Assembly: GCA_031213475.1 (NCBI GenBank)
Contig: JARUPZ010000005.1
Coordinates: forward strand, 11,169,260-11,233,259
Reading direction: 5' to 3'
DNA: 64,000 bases
From: Nereocystis luetkeana
Lineage: Eukaryota; Sar; Phaeophyceae; Laminariales; Laminariaceae
Shown here: piece by piece, positions 22,761 to 35,045 of the stretch
How positions within the stretch are numbered: the stretch's first letter is position 1
How the letters are laid out: each line of letters starts with the position of its first letter
Translations under genes and position numbers: made by a program
Notes under the pieces: model-generated
Database searches by the model: none
Seen by the model: only the letters and a program-made list of their open reading frames with translations
Told to the model about the DNA's origin: nothing

Positions 22761-25700
22761 ATGGAAGCTAACACCGCCATGGCTTCAGGTGCGGTAGCCT
22801 CGAGCGACAAGTCGTGCAAGCTCGCCACGACGGCGCAGGACTACTACGACTCCGACGAAGTCATCAATTACTACCGACAGGTGAGAAACAGAGCGTGCGT
22901 GTCAGCAACATCAGGTAGAGGGAGTGTTGAAGTTACTTGCGTGTTCATATACCAAACGTGTAAGGCAGTTCAACAATGCAAGTGCGTGATACGTATGGTA
23001 TGTAAGAGGAGAAATATTACGTGAGAACGACGGTACAGCTGGAAGTATTGGCGACGAGAGACTGCGAACATGCCGCGGTACGAGCACTTGATGCTGACAA
23101 AAATATCAGTTTAGAACCTCGACCAAACACTGATGGGGGTGGGAAGTGGGAATTGATTTGTTTCAGTACGTCCGGGAGACAAATCTCCGGGAATGTTTCC
23201 AATCCTCGATTGGGAAAAAACAACCTTTTTGCCACGAGATAATCTTTTCTATGATGCTGCCCATCAAAAATGAAAACAACAGCAGTGCCGGCATCGTTGT
23301 TGTGGCGTTGAGCTATTATAGGAGGAAAAAGTCATCCCTGTACAGGACAAAGCATGGTAGTAGATCTTCCTAGACAGCTATTTGACACTCTGATTGGCGA
23401 GTGGTATGTTTTACGCAAACTAATCAACTTGAGTCTTTCCCAGCCACAGCGTTTCGCGTGTCGAGAAGTCAGGTGCTCGGTGTTACACGTTAATGTATTG
23501 AAAAACGTAGAAATGTAGTGGTGGCAGACGATCTCGATTTTTTCTCTTTCGATTTTGTTTTAAGGGATTTTCGAATAGACTGGAAATTGTTTTACGTCTG
23601 AAACGAATCCAGTCCCAAGCCTTACCTTTAGTGGCGGCACACGGTGTGTTTCACTTGTATACATCTATCTGGTGCACGCACCTCTCATCAACATCCCCGA
23701 TCGCCTGCTGGCTCACCTTTCCTTTGGGCTGCTGTATTTCGTTCGGGACGCCTGTTCTTGTTTCCTAGTTTTTTATGGCTATGAGACTATGTGTCCTGCA
23801 GCCCTATTCTCGTTGGTATGCTTAGCATTCAAGAAAACATGGGGTTCATCGATCTTGCTCTAACATTTATTTGCCACAGTTGAAATATTTCGTTCGCTGC
23901 CTCACGGGGTATCAAGACACACGCTGAGACCGACGCCGTAGTAGCCACCGTATTTTGGTCGCTCTACGCTATGCTTTCTGCGATTTTGACGCCAACCAGT
24001 TGCGAGGGACAACATTATATCGTTTGAGATATATCCATCCTCCTTCTCCCCGCCCACCAAACAAATGCTTAACCCCGATCCTCTCACGGCCTCCGTGACC
24101 CCCGCTCCCGCTGTTCCTTCCACCACATTCTCCAAATGGCCTCCACAGGCAAGGGGAGACGAGCACCTCCGTGTGGGTCTGTACACAAAACTCCAGGGCG
24201 AAGACGCCAAGTTGGAAGGAATTCCGAAGGTTATCAGGGCCAACATTCTGGCCACGGATGAGGTGCTCTCCAAGTGCTTCCCCGGCGGTCAAGGTGATCC
24301 CGCTCCCGACGCGTGCACCATGATGGATATGGGCGCTGGGTATGGAGGGACGGCCCGGGTAGCCGCCAAGGAGTTTGGCTGCAAGGTACATGGGGGAGTC
24401 TTGTGTCATGGGTAGTACTGGGAGATTGTTGGTTTCTGTCTGACGGACGCAGTGAACATCAGCGTGGGAACTGGTGTTCCCCGTTTGCATCGTCGCCGCT
24501 ATGATACGTTCTCGGATCTCAATGGGATGGAGAAAGGGAGTAAGACGCAGGAATTGTATAAGACACAGGTGTCGCGGGCATTATTAAAGAGAGCAAATGT
24601 TTCGTTCAGACATTTGAGGGAGGCAGAGCAGGATAACGAATTTATGGAAAAGGTGACGGACGTTGGAAGGGGAAAAAAACAAAAGTCTATTCCGCCTTCC
24701 CCCACATGTATCACAACACTGAATTCCTATACTCGCGGGCTCCAGGGCCTTGTTTCTGCGTTCGCATTTTTGCCGGAACCGCCGAGGCAAGACATGCTTA
24801 GGGGACGACTTATCAGCATTCTCGGGGGATTATTTTTAAGACGGGCTGCAGTAATGTGACTCATCGCACGGTAGGGGCGCGCCAGACGTTCCTGAGACCC
24901 TCACCTTAGGAGCTCAATATCGTACCCGATACAATACTTCGAAGGGATTTGTTCGCGCCACTCGACCGGCACTTCTATGTGCTAGTCCTGAAACGAATAT
25001 ACGACTGAAAATTTCATCCTAACTGCTGGTCCCTTAGGGAACTCAATCAGTCTGAAACCTTTTGGTCCAAAACGTGCAACCCCTGCCGTGGGGTGACTCA
25101 TGTAGGGGTTGAAAGGTTTTATTCTGAGCCTCCTGTATAGCTATGCCAGGTGTAAATATAAATACAAGCATATGATCGAACCACATCAGAGCCAAAGCTA
25201 ATCCTACTGGTTTGTAGTTCCCCCTTTGGAAAATGCATCGGAAGATATTTCCAGCCCGACGTGGATCGAAAGTCGTCGAAAATGGATCAGTACCAAAGAA
25301 CCTTTACCATTACTCTGATCCCCTTGATTCCTCGTTTCACGCCGTCTGACAGGCTCTTACACTCGCCTTCTCCCTTCTCTCTCCTGATCAAACTTTCGAT
25401 AACCGTACTTCTCATTAAACGTCCCCCCCCGTTGCTGAGTCGGTCAGAAAACGAATAATGGGCACAACGTGCTACGTACATATATTTCGAAGCACGCGCC
25501 ATATCCCTATCCCCTACTGTAGGTGCCACTACCGCTGCTGACAATTAACCCCGCTCACTGCAACGGCGAGCCCATCCCGTACCGTTCCCTCTCCTCCACC
25601 CTCTTGTGCGCGAACACTACTTAAGGTGGTCTGCATCAACATCGCCAAGAAACAGAATGTCTTGAACGCCGCCATGAACAAGGCCGCTGGGCTGGAGGAC

Positions 25701-27566
25701 AAGATCATAATTCCCGGAGAAATTTCGTTCTTCGACACGGGTATGCCGGACTCAAGCTTCGATGTCGTCATCTCACAAGACTCGATGCTGCACGCGGGGT
25801 CCGGACGGCCCAGGGCAATAGCGGAGGCGGCGCGTGTGCTGAAGCCAGGGGGCAGGATGGTGTTGACGGACTACATTCAGGCGGAGGACGCCGAGGCCTC
25901 TGATTTGCAGACGGTGAGGGGAGGGGAGGGGAAAGGAGGGGGGGGAGGCGCGGTTGATGGCATTGACTGGTGGAGTGAGGCGAGGGAGGCGAGGGTCCTA
26001 TTCATCACGCCCGAGTATACCCTAACGGTCCGCGGGTGTGTAGATATGTGCCCTAGATGTGATCACCCAAGTATTAGCAGGTTGTGAGAGACATCTCCCG
26101 AGATTCAGAATAGCAGCGTCAATGCCCACTTTGCCCTTCCAATAACCGATCTGATCCATACGAGGTGACTGGCTCCGCCCTCTCGCGGCCATAGGCAATG
26201 TTTATCCTGGACGAAACGGTAGACGCCCGGTCTTGGCTCTACGCGCCGAGGGCGAAGATGGCTGGCGTGGCGGGTACGTTGCCACCGGAATAGAGAAGAT
26301 GTTCTTCTTCTGTGACGGAGGGGTAAAAACTAGGGACTAAAAAAAGAAGACACGTTGCCGCCCTCTTTCGCCGCTACGCACAACAACCCCCCCCCCCCCC
26401 CCCCCCTGCCTGCCCCCCACCCCCATCGCAAAAATCGATGGTTTTGGCTACACACTCCTTGTCATTGTCGGTGCGATTCGGAAGGCCTACGACACCCTCA
26501 GCTTGGAAAGCCTATCCACACTGACGTCCTACCAGCAATGGGGCAAGGACTGCGGTCTAGTGGTCGTCGAGTCCACCGACCTGTCGAAGAACCTTGAGAT
26601 ACACCACGCAATGGTGAGAGCCTGGTCTCCTGCGAGTTGTTTGCGATAGTTTCGATGGTGTGCAGGTGTGTGACACCGTTGGCGTTTTCTCTGGGGGGTA
26701 CGACAATTCCCGTCATACCTCTGGGAGGGATAATAAAAGTGCTTACGGTATGTATTGTGCGAATACATGTTTTCTTACAGGGTTCGTAACGCATCTCGAC
26801 CTAGCTACCCCACCGGGACCCCCCCAGCAACGTAGGATCAATATCACACTAGACATTCTGGCACTGCCCATCCCGTCTGTAATTTTTCCTGTTTCCATGC
26901 CTGGTGCAGATATCTTTGGTACCATGTGTGACGTAAGAGAACCGAGTCGGTGGTGCATTGCCTGCCGATCGCATTCGGTCCAGACAGTCTGTATGTTTAC
27001 ATCCGTTTTTGGAAGAACTCCCGTCCTCCTTCCCAGCGTTCTTCTGCAGCAGGCAGTATTTGCGCTCCTGGCGGGTCCAGCCTTCCCGTCTTTCATGTAG
27101 CATTCGATCAATCGCCACGCAGGAATGGTGCTCGATCATTTCCAAACTCTTGCCTCTAGGGAGTTTGTAAGAATAGTATGTGCTGGTGCGGAAGAAGTCC
27201 GACCCAGTCCTACCTAAACGCGTAATTCACTCGTACCACCATGAACGTTTGTTACAGCGACGACCCACTAACCCAGCTATCGAAACCGACTCGATCCCCC
27301 AGCAATATGAGGTGCTTGCGTCTGAACGCAGCAATCTGACGGGCGTGAGGGAGGAGTTCATAGATGACATGTTGAAGGGGTTTTTGTCATGGAAGTCAGC
27401 GAACGCTCGTGGCCTCCTAGGGTGGGGCTTCCTGGTGCTGCAGAAACCGGTGGGCAAACTGAAATGCAGAAACTGGTGGGCAAACCAAAATGATATACTT
27501 CGAGGGTGGCCTCGTCGGTCGATTTCATTGTGTGCTAGGTGTCATAAGGGTAAAAGGTGTCACTGA
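22761..27566 (+). CDS. SAM-dependent methyltransferase, sarcosine/dimethylglycine N-methyltransferase-like, five exons
   Basis: Exons are 22,761-22,880, 24,149-24,385, 25,626-25,913, 26,485-26,613 and 27,303-27,566. Every intron is phase 0 with GT-AG ends, and together they give 345 codons. Residues 26-40 contain YYDSDEVINYYRQ, then HLRVGLY (46-52). The SAM-binding motif I is DMGAGYGG (100-107). SQDSMLH (169-175) and VLKPGGRMVLTDYIQ (190-204) follow. The C-terminal half has SKNLEIHHAM and GWGFLVLQKP. This order is that of class I methyltransferases acting on small amines, such as sarcosine and dimethylglycine methylation towards glycine betaine, an osmolyte route. Substrate is inferred; related sulfur-compound methyltransferases are possible. 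It is probably cytosolic, since no targeting peptide is obvious. The start is the first ATG of a frame matching the family. The last ~37 residues are atypical (see the 27,440-27,491 duplication). Confidence 0.85.
23353..23452. repeat. Dispersed repeat in methyltransferase intron 1
   Basis: About 100 bp matches 33,635-33,733 in the transporter intron. Shared pieces are TGGTAGTAGAT, GGTATGTTTTACGC and GAGTCTTTCCCAGCCA. It is non-coding and the family is unidentified. Confidence 0.75.
27440..27491 (+). repeat. 26-bp tandem duplication at the methyltransferase C-terminus
   Basis: Units 27,440-27,465 and 27,466-27,491 differ at three positions. Because 26 is not a multiple of three, the second unit is read in another frame and the TGA at 27,491-27,493 is skipped. 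With a single unit the protein would end a few residues after LQKPVG. Confidence 0.85.
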
Positions 27567-29190
27567 ATTGGTGGACACGTCGTCATAGCCAGCCAACCTA
27601 AAGTATATGCGGCGCATTGGCACGCGTATATATATATACACTATTTCATTTTGCAAGCATGGGTCCGAGATGTGTAGGGTGGTTCAGCGACAAATTGGTC
27701 TGGGTTGAGTTTTTTTTATTTTCTTTGCTTTGTAACAGTGGATCCAACCCATCAAAAAAACAAATGTTGTAACAAAACGTAGCCATATGACGTTTTATCC
27801 TAGTACTAGGTGTTTTTGGGTTGGGTAACGCTGTGGATTGATTTGCACTCGGAGGAACGTCTGATTCGCGTGCCGAAGCAAACCGCTCTTCATGTTTGCC
27901 GTTCATGTTAGTTCTCAAGGACTCAACCCCATTGAATCACTCGTAATACTCTTTTCCTGCGCACCAGGGTTGACTGCCCCCGAGTGAGCCATTCCATCTG
28001 GCTGCTGAGATGTTAGCTTCTCCAAACGACGTCAACGTCTTGGTTTTGCCCATTTCAAATTGTGTTTTTCATATCCGTCCCGTTGTCTGTGTGTGCACTG
28101 AAACACGAAGGTTTGAGCGGACAGCTGGCATCGGTGAAACGCCTGATATGGTTCCTAAGACAGAGCAAACTACCTAAACAACGGGAAAATAGAAGGTAGG
28201 AAGAGTAGTGGGAAAGGGCTGAGTGTGGTACACAGCGAAAATTCAGAATCCCATCGCCTCGTCCGTGACTTTCGTCTATTAATTCCACGTCTTGGTGGCC
28301 TTGCCCTTGCTCGCGTGATTTACGGACACGAGGTTTCGCGAAGTACGTTGACGGGTTTCTTGTTTCGGGGGTGAGGGTGCTTCAAGTTGTTGCAGATATT
28401 CTTGTTTGAACCTCATCCCTGATTAAATGCCTCCGTTGTGCATGCGCGTCAACACGGAATGATGGAGCTCAACAAGAAACCGTGCGTCATATTTGGGCGT
28501 GTTGGATGTAGGCTACCCCCGAGGATCCAGCGCATTGATGGTGTCTTTTCTTTTTTAGGTCGGAGAGAGAGGTTGCAGGGGGGGACTATGCCCATGGGGG
28601 GGCGGTTGCTATCGTATCATACATAGATATAAAGAGGGCAGGAAGATTAAAGGGCATTGATGGTGTCTTTTATTCTTCAGGTCGGAGAGGTTGTAGGTGG
28701 GGACTAGGCCCATGGGGTTGCGCGGTGCGGTGTTCGGCGAGACGCACGAAGAACGAGCGGCATGCTGTTTTGAACCGTTCGTGAGGCGGGCGTTCTTGCA
28801 CACGGATTAACAGCATTGAATAAAAGGTTTTTTATTCTTGGAGTTGCCGTTTACGGAGACAACAACGGCTTTGTACCTTGTGACTGCGTCGTGGGTTCCT
28901 CACTATTTACAAGGTGCACACTGCGTACGTTATACGATCATTCCCGGTTTGGCGGATTCACGAAAGCGTGTTCAATGCGTCCCGAGTGTGACAGCGTCAG
29001 TAAGTTGCGCGTTGTACCACGCTGTAGCACTAACCGGACGGAAATTTATCTCGACGATCGAGGGTTGGGGTATGGCCTGCAGGGGTTGGCGAAGCCCCGA
29101 TTTATTTTTGCCAAGAGCGTCGGAATAGTTTCAATACCGACAATGATGTGTCCCGTATTGTGAGTGCAAGCGTCGCTTCCGTTTCCCAAG
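27567..29190. other. 3' flank of methyltransferase; no gene recognised
   Basis: It holds a presumed 3' untranslated region and a partial duplication. GCATTGATGGTGTCTTTT...GGTCGGAGAG...CCCATGGGG occurs at 28,532-28,600 and 28,654-28,718 (period 122). Short frames on both strands show no domains. Confidence 0.5.
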
Positions 29191-29194
29191 GGAA

Positions 29195-29227
<33 letters not shown>
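29195..29227 (+). repeat. 33-base G homopolymer
   Basis: An uninterrupted G tract with a few flanking G. It could form quadruplex structures and is a likely site of sequencing or assembly length error. It marks the left edge of the Gypsy remnant region. Confidence 0.9.
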
Positions 29228-29414
29228 CGGTGGGGCTATCGCGATTTGCAAACCTTTTTCGGTTATGTGCGCGGCGATCATTTGGTGACTCGAGGTCGGT
29301 TCCAGGGCCGTACCCTCGGAGTCGTAGCCGGTATTTATAGTTGTGGGGGCTTCTTCTGGCAGGTCCATAATCATGACTTACTACCCTGTCTACGAAATAG
29401 GACTCAGTTCTAGG

Positions 29415-31540
29415 TTAAGCTTCGTCTGGATGGTCCAATTCGGGTACAGGTATGGGTTTCCTTAAAAACAGGTCCGCAGGCTTCTCGAATTGAGGCGCAG
29501 GCGGTGTTTCCCGTCGATAGTAGTAGGGTTTTATGTGGACAAGGTGTACTGACACTTCCCGGCTGTCATTCGGTAATCGTACTCTATATACCACAGGTGA
29601 TATTTGTGAGTAGACGGTACAGGGGCCTCGCCACCGTAGCAGCAGTTTTGGGTTGGGACCATTCGAGTCCTGATGTGGGCAAGGTCGGAACACGGGGTAC
29701 GGTGTTAGTTTACGATTTTTGTTCGGCCTGTATGTCTCCATGCTCGATTAGGTTTCGGCGTGCGAGCTCGAAAGCGATTTACGAATTGTCCCGCGTGTGC
29801 AGTGCGCATTCTACGGTATCTGCTGTGTTTTCCGACGTGGGGAATACTGAGAAGGATGTCGACTTGTAGTCGAGCTTGTCTTCCGAACATTATGAAAAAT
29901 CGAGTCTAGTGCATTGTTGCGCTCAAAGTAGTGTTATGTGCTAGCTGGGCAAACGGTAAGAGAGAGGCCCAATTGATTTGGTCGATCGCGCTATGCATTG
30001 CCAGCATGTTGTGCATGGTGGAGTGTACGCGTTCTGATACTGATTTTCTTTGGGGCCGGTATGGGACGTGGTTCGGGTCTTCTTGTATCCGAGTATCTGT
30101 AGCAGCTGGTGTATCACCTTATTCCCAAATTTGGGTCCATGCCCCCTATGCAAAGTCTCTGGTGGGCCGAAGTTGATTACGCGCTCGATTATGGCCTGGC
30201 TACTGTGTTGGCCGCTTTAACACGTACCGGTATCTGGACCGCGAACTGTGTGAAGTGGTCCATCATCGAAATAACGTATTTGCATTCGATCCCTACTGAA
30301 GTTGATACCGATTTGTACTCCACTAAGTCAACCAATAGTATTGAGAAGGGCCGTTGAACAGGTAAGTGGCCTGCTGTCGGGAGCTTTGGTCGATTATGCG
30401 TTTTTTTTTCGCCGTTGACAGGCTTGGACCATTTATCGCATCAATCTCGCACGTCGCGGCTTACGGTTGGCCACCAATATTTCTGGCGGATTTTGTCGTA
30501 AGTCGGTCGGAAAGCAAGATGTCCTCTGATAGTACGTGGTTGTGGTAGCCATGGAGGATTAAGCCATCGAGAGCTTTCGGCAGTACTTTTAATAATTGAT
30601 CACGATATATACTTCCTTTTCGGAGGTGACCCGGGAGGTACAATTTAAATCACAGTCCGTCTTGTACCTGGTACTGAATGGTATGACATGGTCGTTTTCG
30701 TTTATTTTCCGGTAATGGTGCGTTTTCGTTCTGAACGTAATCTACGTACAGCCCATACTCCACTGCCTGTGCTGAGCGGAGTTTTTCTTGGTCGACTATC
30801 ATCAAAACATTTGTCGCGCTCGCGAAGACTGATTTGAAGCTAAAACACTCTCCGTCGCTGCTCACTGGTTTTGGAGAAAGTTATCCAGCTTGTCGGCGAA
30901 AATCTGATATGGTCTGGTGGGCAGTGCTGTGTGCAACTCGGGGTTGTCTGGTACATTCCGACAGATAGGTGCCAGAGACGGCTCAGCTAGTTCTTGCTGG
31001 TGCTTAAACGCGAACATCCGTGACAGTGTGTCTGGCACGACGTGTAGCTTACCTGGCTTGTGTGGCACGGTGAAGTCATAGGGCTGTAGTGCGATAGCCC
31101 AGCGAGTTAACATGTTCGATGCCTCCTGCATTGAGTAAAGGTACCTTAGTGTTGCATGATCTGTTACACAAACGAGATGTCGGCCCCACAAATAAGGCCT
31201 CCAGTGTTAGATTGCGAGTACAACCCCACAACAGTCCTTAAGTGTCGCAGAGTAGTGGTGCTGGCTGTCATTAATGCGGTGACTAAAATATGCGACGATC
31301 ACTAGGTCTTTACCTTTCGGTTGAGCAAGGAATGCTCCTGCGCCTGCTTCAGAGGCGTCAATGTGAATAAAAAAATCTATAGAAAAATCTGGGAACTGTA
31401 GCACGGGCGATTGGGTGAGTAATTCTTTCGCTTTCGCGTACGCTCGATCGTGCTCTAGGCCCTACCGTTTTGGGAACTTCTTTGGCGGCCTCTTACTTCG
31501 TGAGGGCTACGGGTAAGGTCGTTGTGACCCCCTCCGGTAT
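29415..31540 (-). mobile_element. Decayed Gypsy (Ty3-like) pol: RT end, RNase H, integrase
   Basis: Read on the minus strand from 31,540 downward. The RT connection ends at KELLTQSPVLQFPD. RNase H follows with HIDASEAGAGAFLAQ (31,207-31,404), then TDHATLRYL and PGKLHVVPDTLSRM (30,862-31,191). The integrase zinc region is ILHGYHNHVLSEDI (30,461-30,643), with RQKYWWPT in a shifted frame. The integrase core end is DHGPKFGNKVIHQL (29,941-30,153). The C-terminal LLLRWRGPCTV and VHLVHIKPYY lie at 29,415-29,741. Order and motifs are those of Ty3/Gypsy pol, which makes and integrates element cDNA. Frameshifts and stops separate nearly every domain, and protease, most of RT and both LTRs are missing or unrecognised. 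It is dead. Confidence 0.85.
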
Positions 31541-31741
31541 TACTCCAATATCCTTGACCCTATTGGGTCTGGCAATTCTATGCTAGATGCGAGAAAAAAC
31601 CTCTGCTCGGCATACGTCCGCCGTAAGTACGGCTACAAGGGGCCTTCGCTTCGCGACCTCTCCAGGGCGACTGTTCCACGACAGCATCGGCTCTCACTGC
31701 GAGCATAGGCTTTACATTCTCCCAGATTGCGAAACCTAGTC

Positions 31742-31935
31742 CATCTACACCCCAGACGAAAACAAAAAGTGAGGTCCGCGCACGTAGATGCAAATACGCA
31801 TGCGGTACGCTGCACCCGTGGCCACAGAAACCGAGACGACCGCAAGATACCCACAATCAGGAGCATGAAAAAACAACTCGACATCGAAAAATCGAAATAG
31901 AAACCAAAAACATGAAAGGTAAGACAGAGTAGAAG
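31742..31935. repeat. ~190-bp dispersed repeat, copy 1
   Basis: It matches 39,023-39,235. Shared pieces are AAGTGAGGTCCGCGCACG, CATGCGGTACGCT, CCACAGA-ACCGAGA and AACTCGAC. No coding capacity. The family is unidentified, perhaps an LTR piece. It abuts the truncated end of the Gypsy remnant. Confidence 0.75.
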
Positions 31936-32807
31936 GTGGCACTACGAGTGAGTACGTCCTGACTTTTCATTGTTCACGACCAAACTATGTTTGTACTTTT
32001 CATAGTGATACTCGCCGTCACGTCACTTGATATATTCGTACAACTGTCACTCCCCATCTTCGATTTACACCCACAAGGCCACCCATCTTGTCAGCCAAAT
32101 CGTTTTTGACGAGACGTTCGCTCCCCAAGTGGGGGTGTATCATGGCGCCGTTCCCGTATTTGCCCATGGCGGCCATCCTGATATTATGCCTTGTCAGCAA
32201 CATGGTCGTGCAGATGAGTGTCTTCTCCTACGCGGGGTTCATGGTGGGGTATCTCGGCGTCATTGACGACAAGGACAGAGTCGGTGAGACTGAAGCGAGG
32301 TACTCATTATGTGTTACTTGATGCACGATTCCATGCTGTTCGTTGTTGCCTCTGATACAATGTCGTTTCTCGGTATACGCTCTTCAACTTCATTGAGTTG
32401 CGAAAGGTCGGAAAGGTCATGATCAGTTTGGCGATCGTTTTCCAGCGGGATACGCTCTCAGTTTTTTTCCGCCGTCATAATTTCGAGCGCTGCGAGACAC
32501 CGACGTACCCACGACTTGGTCGTCACGACAGAGCTTTCGCTAAACTTGGGAGCTTATTACACTCTGTGAGCTCGGATGGTTAGGTTGGTCGGTTGTCCAG
32601 GTGTTTTGCTTCCTGTTGGGATCAAGGCACGGGCAAAGACCCGACTCAACGCCTATCCCTAACCCTATCACAAAACCGCAGCCAAAACAGGCCAAAACAT
32701 ATCACCCTGGACAATAATAGGCAATGCCCCATATGCAACATCATTAAAACATGGTGCAATAGACGGGACTAACGTCGTCTGCAAACTTGATCGATTGGCA
32801 CGTTCCT

Positions 32808-32990
32808 CGATCCATTGGCGTCGATAATGGTTAACGATAGGTCACGACCCCAACAAATTGTTGCAGGAGCGTGATGGGGTACCTGTGTTGAAAGCTATAG
32901 TCACCGCCAATGGCTATCGACGGATAGCGTGCGGAATACGTTGCGGTCGACAGTGGCTATCGATGACAACATTTCTGAGTTTATTATTAT
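32808..32990. repeat. ~42-bp ATCGAT satellite, cluster 1
   Basis: A few degenerate units contain GCCAATGGCTATCGA and AGTGGCTATCGATGA. They match the larger array at 37,960-38,400. Confidence 0.6.
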
Positions 32991-33358
32991 TAGGCAGGCC
33001 ATCCGACAACGTGCAGCATGGGCTTGCACGTTGATTTAATCAGGGAAGGATTGTGAGGAGACTCTGGAACATATCGAGAAACAACAATCTCAAACGAGAA
33101 GCATAGGACCTCAGCTGACCAGTGAACTACGTGATCAGAACCAAAACTTCCATGGAAATTGATGATCAAACTAACCGAATTTCCGTAGTTTCATCCGCTC
33201 ACCCCTTTTTCTTTCGAAGGTTGAGGAAAGGAATTGCCTCGAAATAACAACATTCTGTTAATCTGTATACTGTCAGGAGTTTGAATGGTCGAAGACCATT
33301 TGGGGTGCTCGGTCGTCCGAGACCGCACAGTAGGCCCCAGTTGAGGGCGCCAAACGGA

Positions 33359-33432
33359 GGGAGTAATAGGACTATTACATGGAGTAGTAGGGGCTATTAC
33401 ACGATATAATAAGGCTGTTACACGGAGTAACA
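33359..33432. repeat. ~21-bp tandem repeat
   Basis: Three and a half units of the type GAGTA(A/G)TAGG-CTATTACA(C/T)G. It lies in intron 1 of the MFS gene. Confidence 0.75.
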
Positions 33433-33634
33433 AGGTGTCGGTATGAAAATGGAAATCCGCCGGTGACGTCGGTTGCATGCCTAACAATTGAAAACTCCCT
33501 CCCACGTCTCAGAGAAAAATCATAACAACACCCCAATTGGAACGCTAAAAGAACTAAACATTCTTCATAGAAAAAAATATGTATACGATGAAAATATATA
33601 CACCAAGTCTCAGTAGTCGACAAATAATGACCCC

Positions 33635-33733
33635 TGGTAGTAGATATTCCTAAGGTAGCTATTTAGGCACTGTCATCGGCTAGGGGTATGTTTTACGCGT
33701 CTTGATCAACTCGAGTCTTTCCCAGCCATAGCT
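33635..33733. repeat. Dispersed repeat, partner of 23,353-23,452
   Basis: The second copy of the ~100-bp family found in methyltransferase intron 1. It is followed by a degenerate telomere-like tract at 33,790-33,830. Confidence 0.7.
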
Positions 33734-34109
33734 TCCCCAGTCAACCTAGCGTCTTTTCGAGCTCAGCACCCCAGCACTTACCACTGGCATAGGGTTCGGG
33801 TCAGGGTTAGGGTTCGGGTCGGAGGGTCGGTTTCAGGCGTCAGACACACAAACCCCATATATATCTACTGTCAAGGCCTGCCCATTCCTCCCGAGCATAT
33901 CTACCTCGTAGGTTTTCTTCCTTTCATGTGTTCCCTACGATACCCTATGTGTTGTCTTCGCTCCCTCCTATATCGTACTATGGTAGTCGTTACTTATATG
34001 CTGAAACCCTAACCCGCATCCAAGCTCCACCCCCACGCCATCGCGGTGTGGGTCTGTAATCTCCCCCCCTCTGCCGCTTCTCGAATCGTGATGACCCCTA
34101 AGCTGGAGT

Positions 34110-34176
34110 CTAGTGGTGGCCGGCAATGCCTGTCGATAAATATGCATTTCGTAATGTATTGTCACCGGCAATGGAT

Positions 34177-34252
<76 letters not shown>

Positions 34253-34345
34253 GAGCCTGTTGTGACCAGCATTGACTATCGATAGATGTATGTCCTAATC
34301 TATTGTGGCCCGCAATTGCCTTCGATGGACACCGTTAGAATATAC
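34110..34345. repeat. ~42-bp ATCGAT satellite, cluster 2, with (AT)n expansion
   Basis: Four units (GTGGCCGGCAATGCC, GTCACCGGCAATGGATATCG, GTGACCAGCATTGACTATCG, GTGGCCCGCAATTGCC). In the second unit the ATCGATAT part has expanded into two runs of AT repeats (about 34,171-34,252) split by CTGA. Confidence 0.75.
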
Positions 34346-34654
34346 TGCGGTGGGCTCCATCACTCGCCGATTTCCACACCTACCATGTACTCTGGTTTAC
34401 GATGAAATGCAAGACTTTGTGCCGCAACAATGCCTTATTTTCATCTTGGGGTCACCGCCAGTATGGAATGAGTGCATGGTCCAAGGTTGTGAGCAGCAAT
34501 GTGAGTGCATGTCATAGCGTGAAAGATCGCCGTAACGTTGTGTGTGTCAACAAGGCAGTAGGATTGATGGGGGTTAAGCGTGTTCCGTTGTCGGCTGTGT
34601 GTTTGTGATCGGTACTCGGTGTGATTCCTGACCGGTTATACTCTGTACGCAGTT

Positions 34655-34800
34655 TGAATGCTGGACCCTATGCGTGATAAAAAAGTTACGGCACGTACCG
34701 GGGGGTAGAAGCGACGGCACGTGTGACCACTGCTTGTGCTGAAGTTCGCTCAGAGGGTAAAACCTCCTACGCGTTAGGCTGGAAAAAAACGTGATGGAAA
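34655..34800 (+). mobile_element. SINE family, 5'-truncated copy
   Basis: It matches the body of the SINE candidates at 10,151 and 56,857. Shared pieces are ACCCTATGCG, GGCACGTACCGG, ACCTCCTACG and AGGCTGGAA. It lacks the A/B-box head and ends in an A-rich tail, as expected for 5' truncation during reverse transcription. It sits in MFS intron 1. Confidence 0.6.
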
Positions 34801-35045
34801 AAAATAGAAAAATTAAACGCAACATTTGGCCCCCGGCGGCCCTATGCAGCGCTCAACACGCGCCGCAGGCGTGTTGCGCTGCAGGGCAGCAGACCCCGTT
34901 GGACCACTAATACTGTATCCCTGGTCCCTACTCGTAGCCACATATATATTGTATATCGTGTCTTATTCAAATAGATGTTCGAGCGTACGGTCTCCAAAGA
35001 ACAATTAGGTCGGTCCAAAATATCACATACATACCGAACATGACA

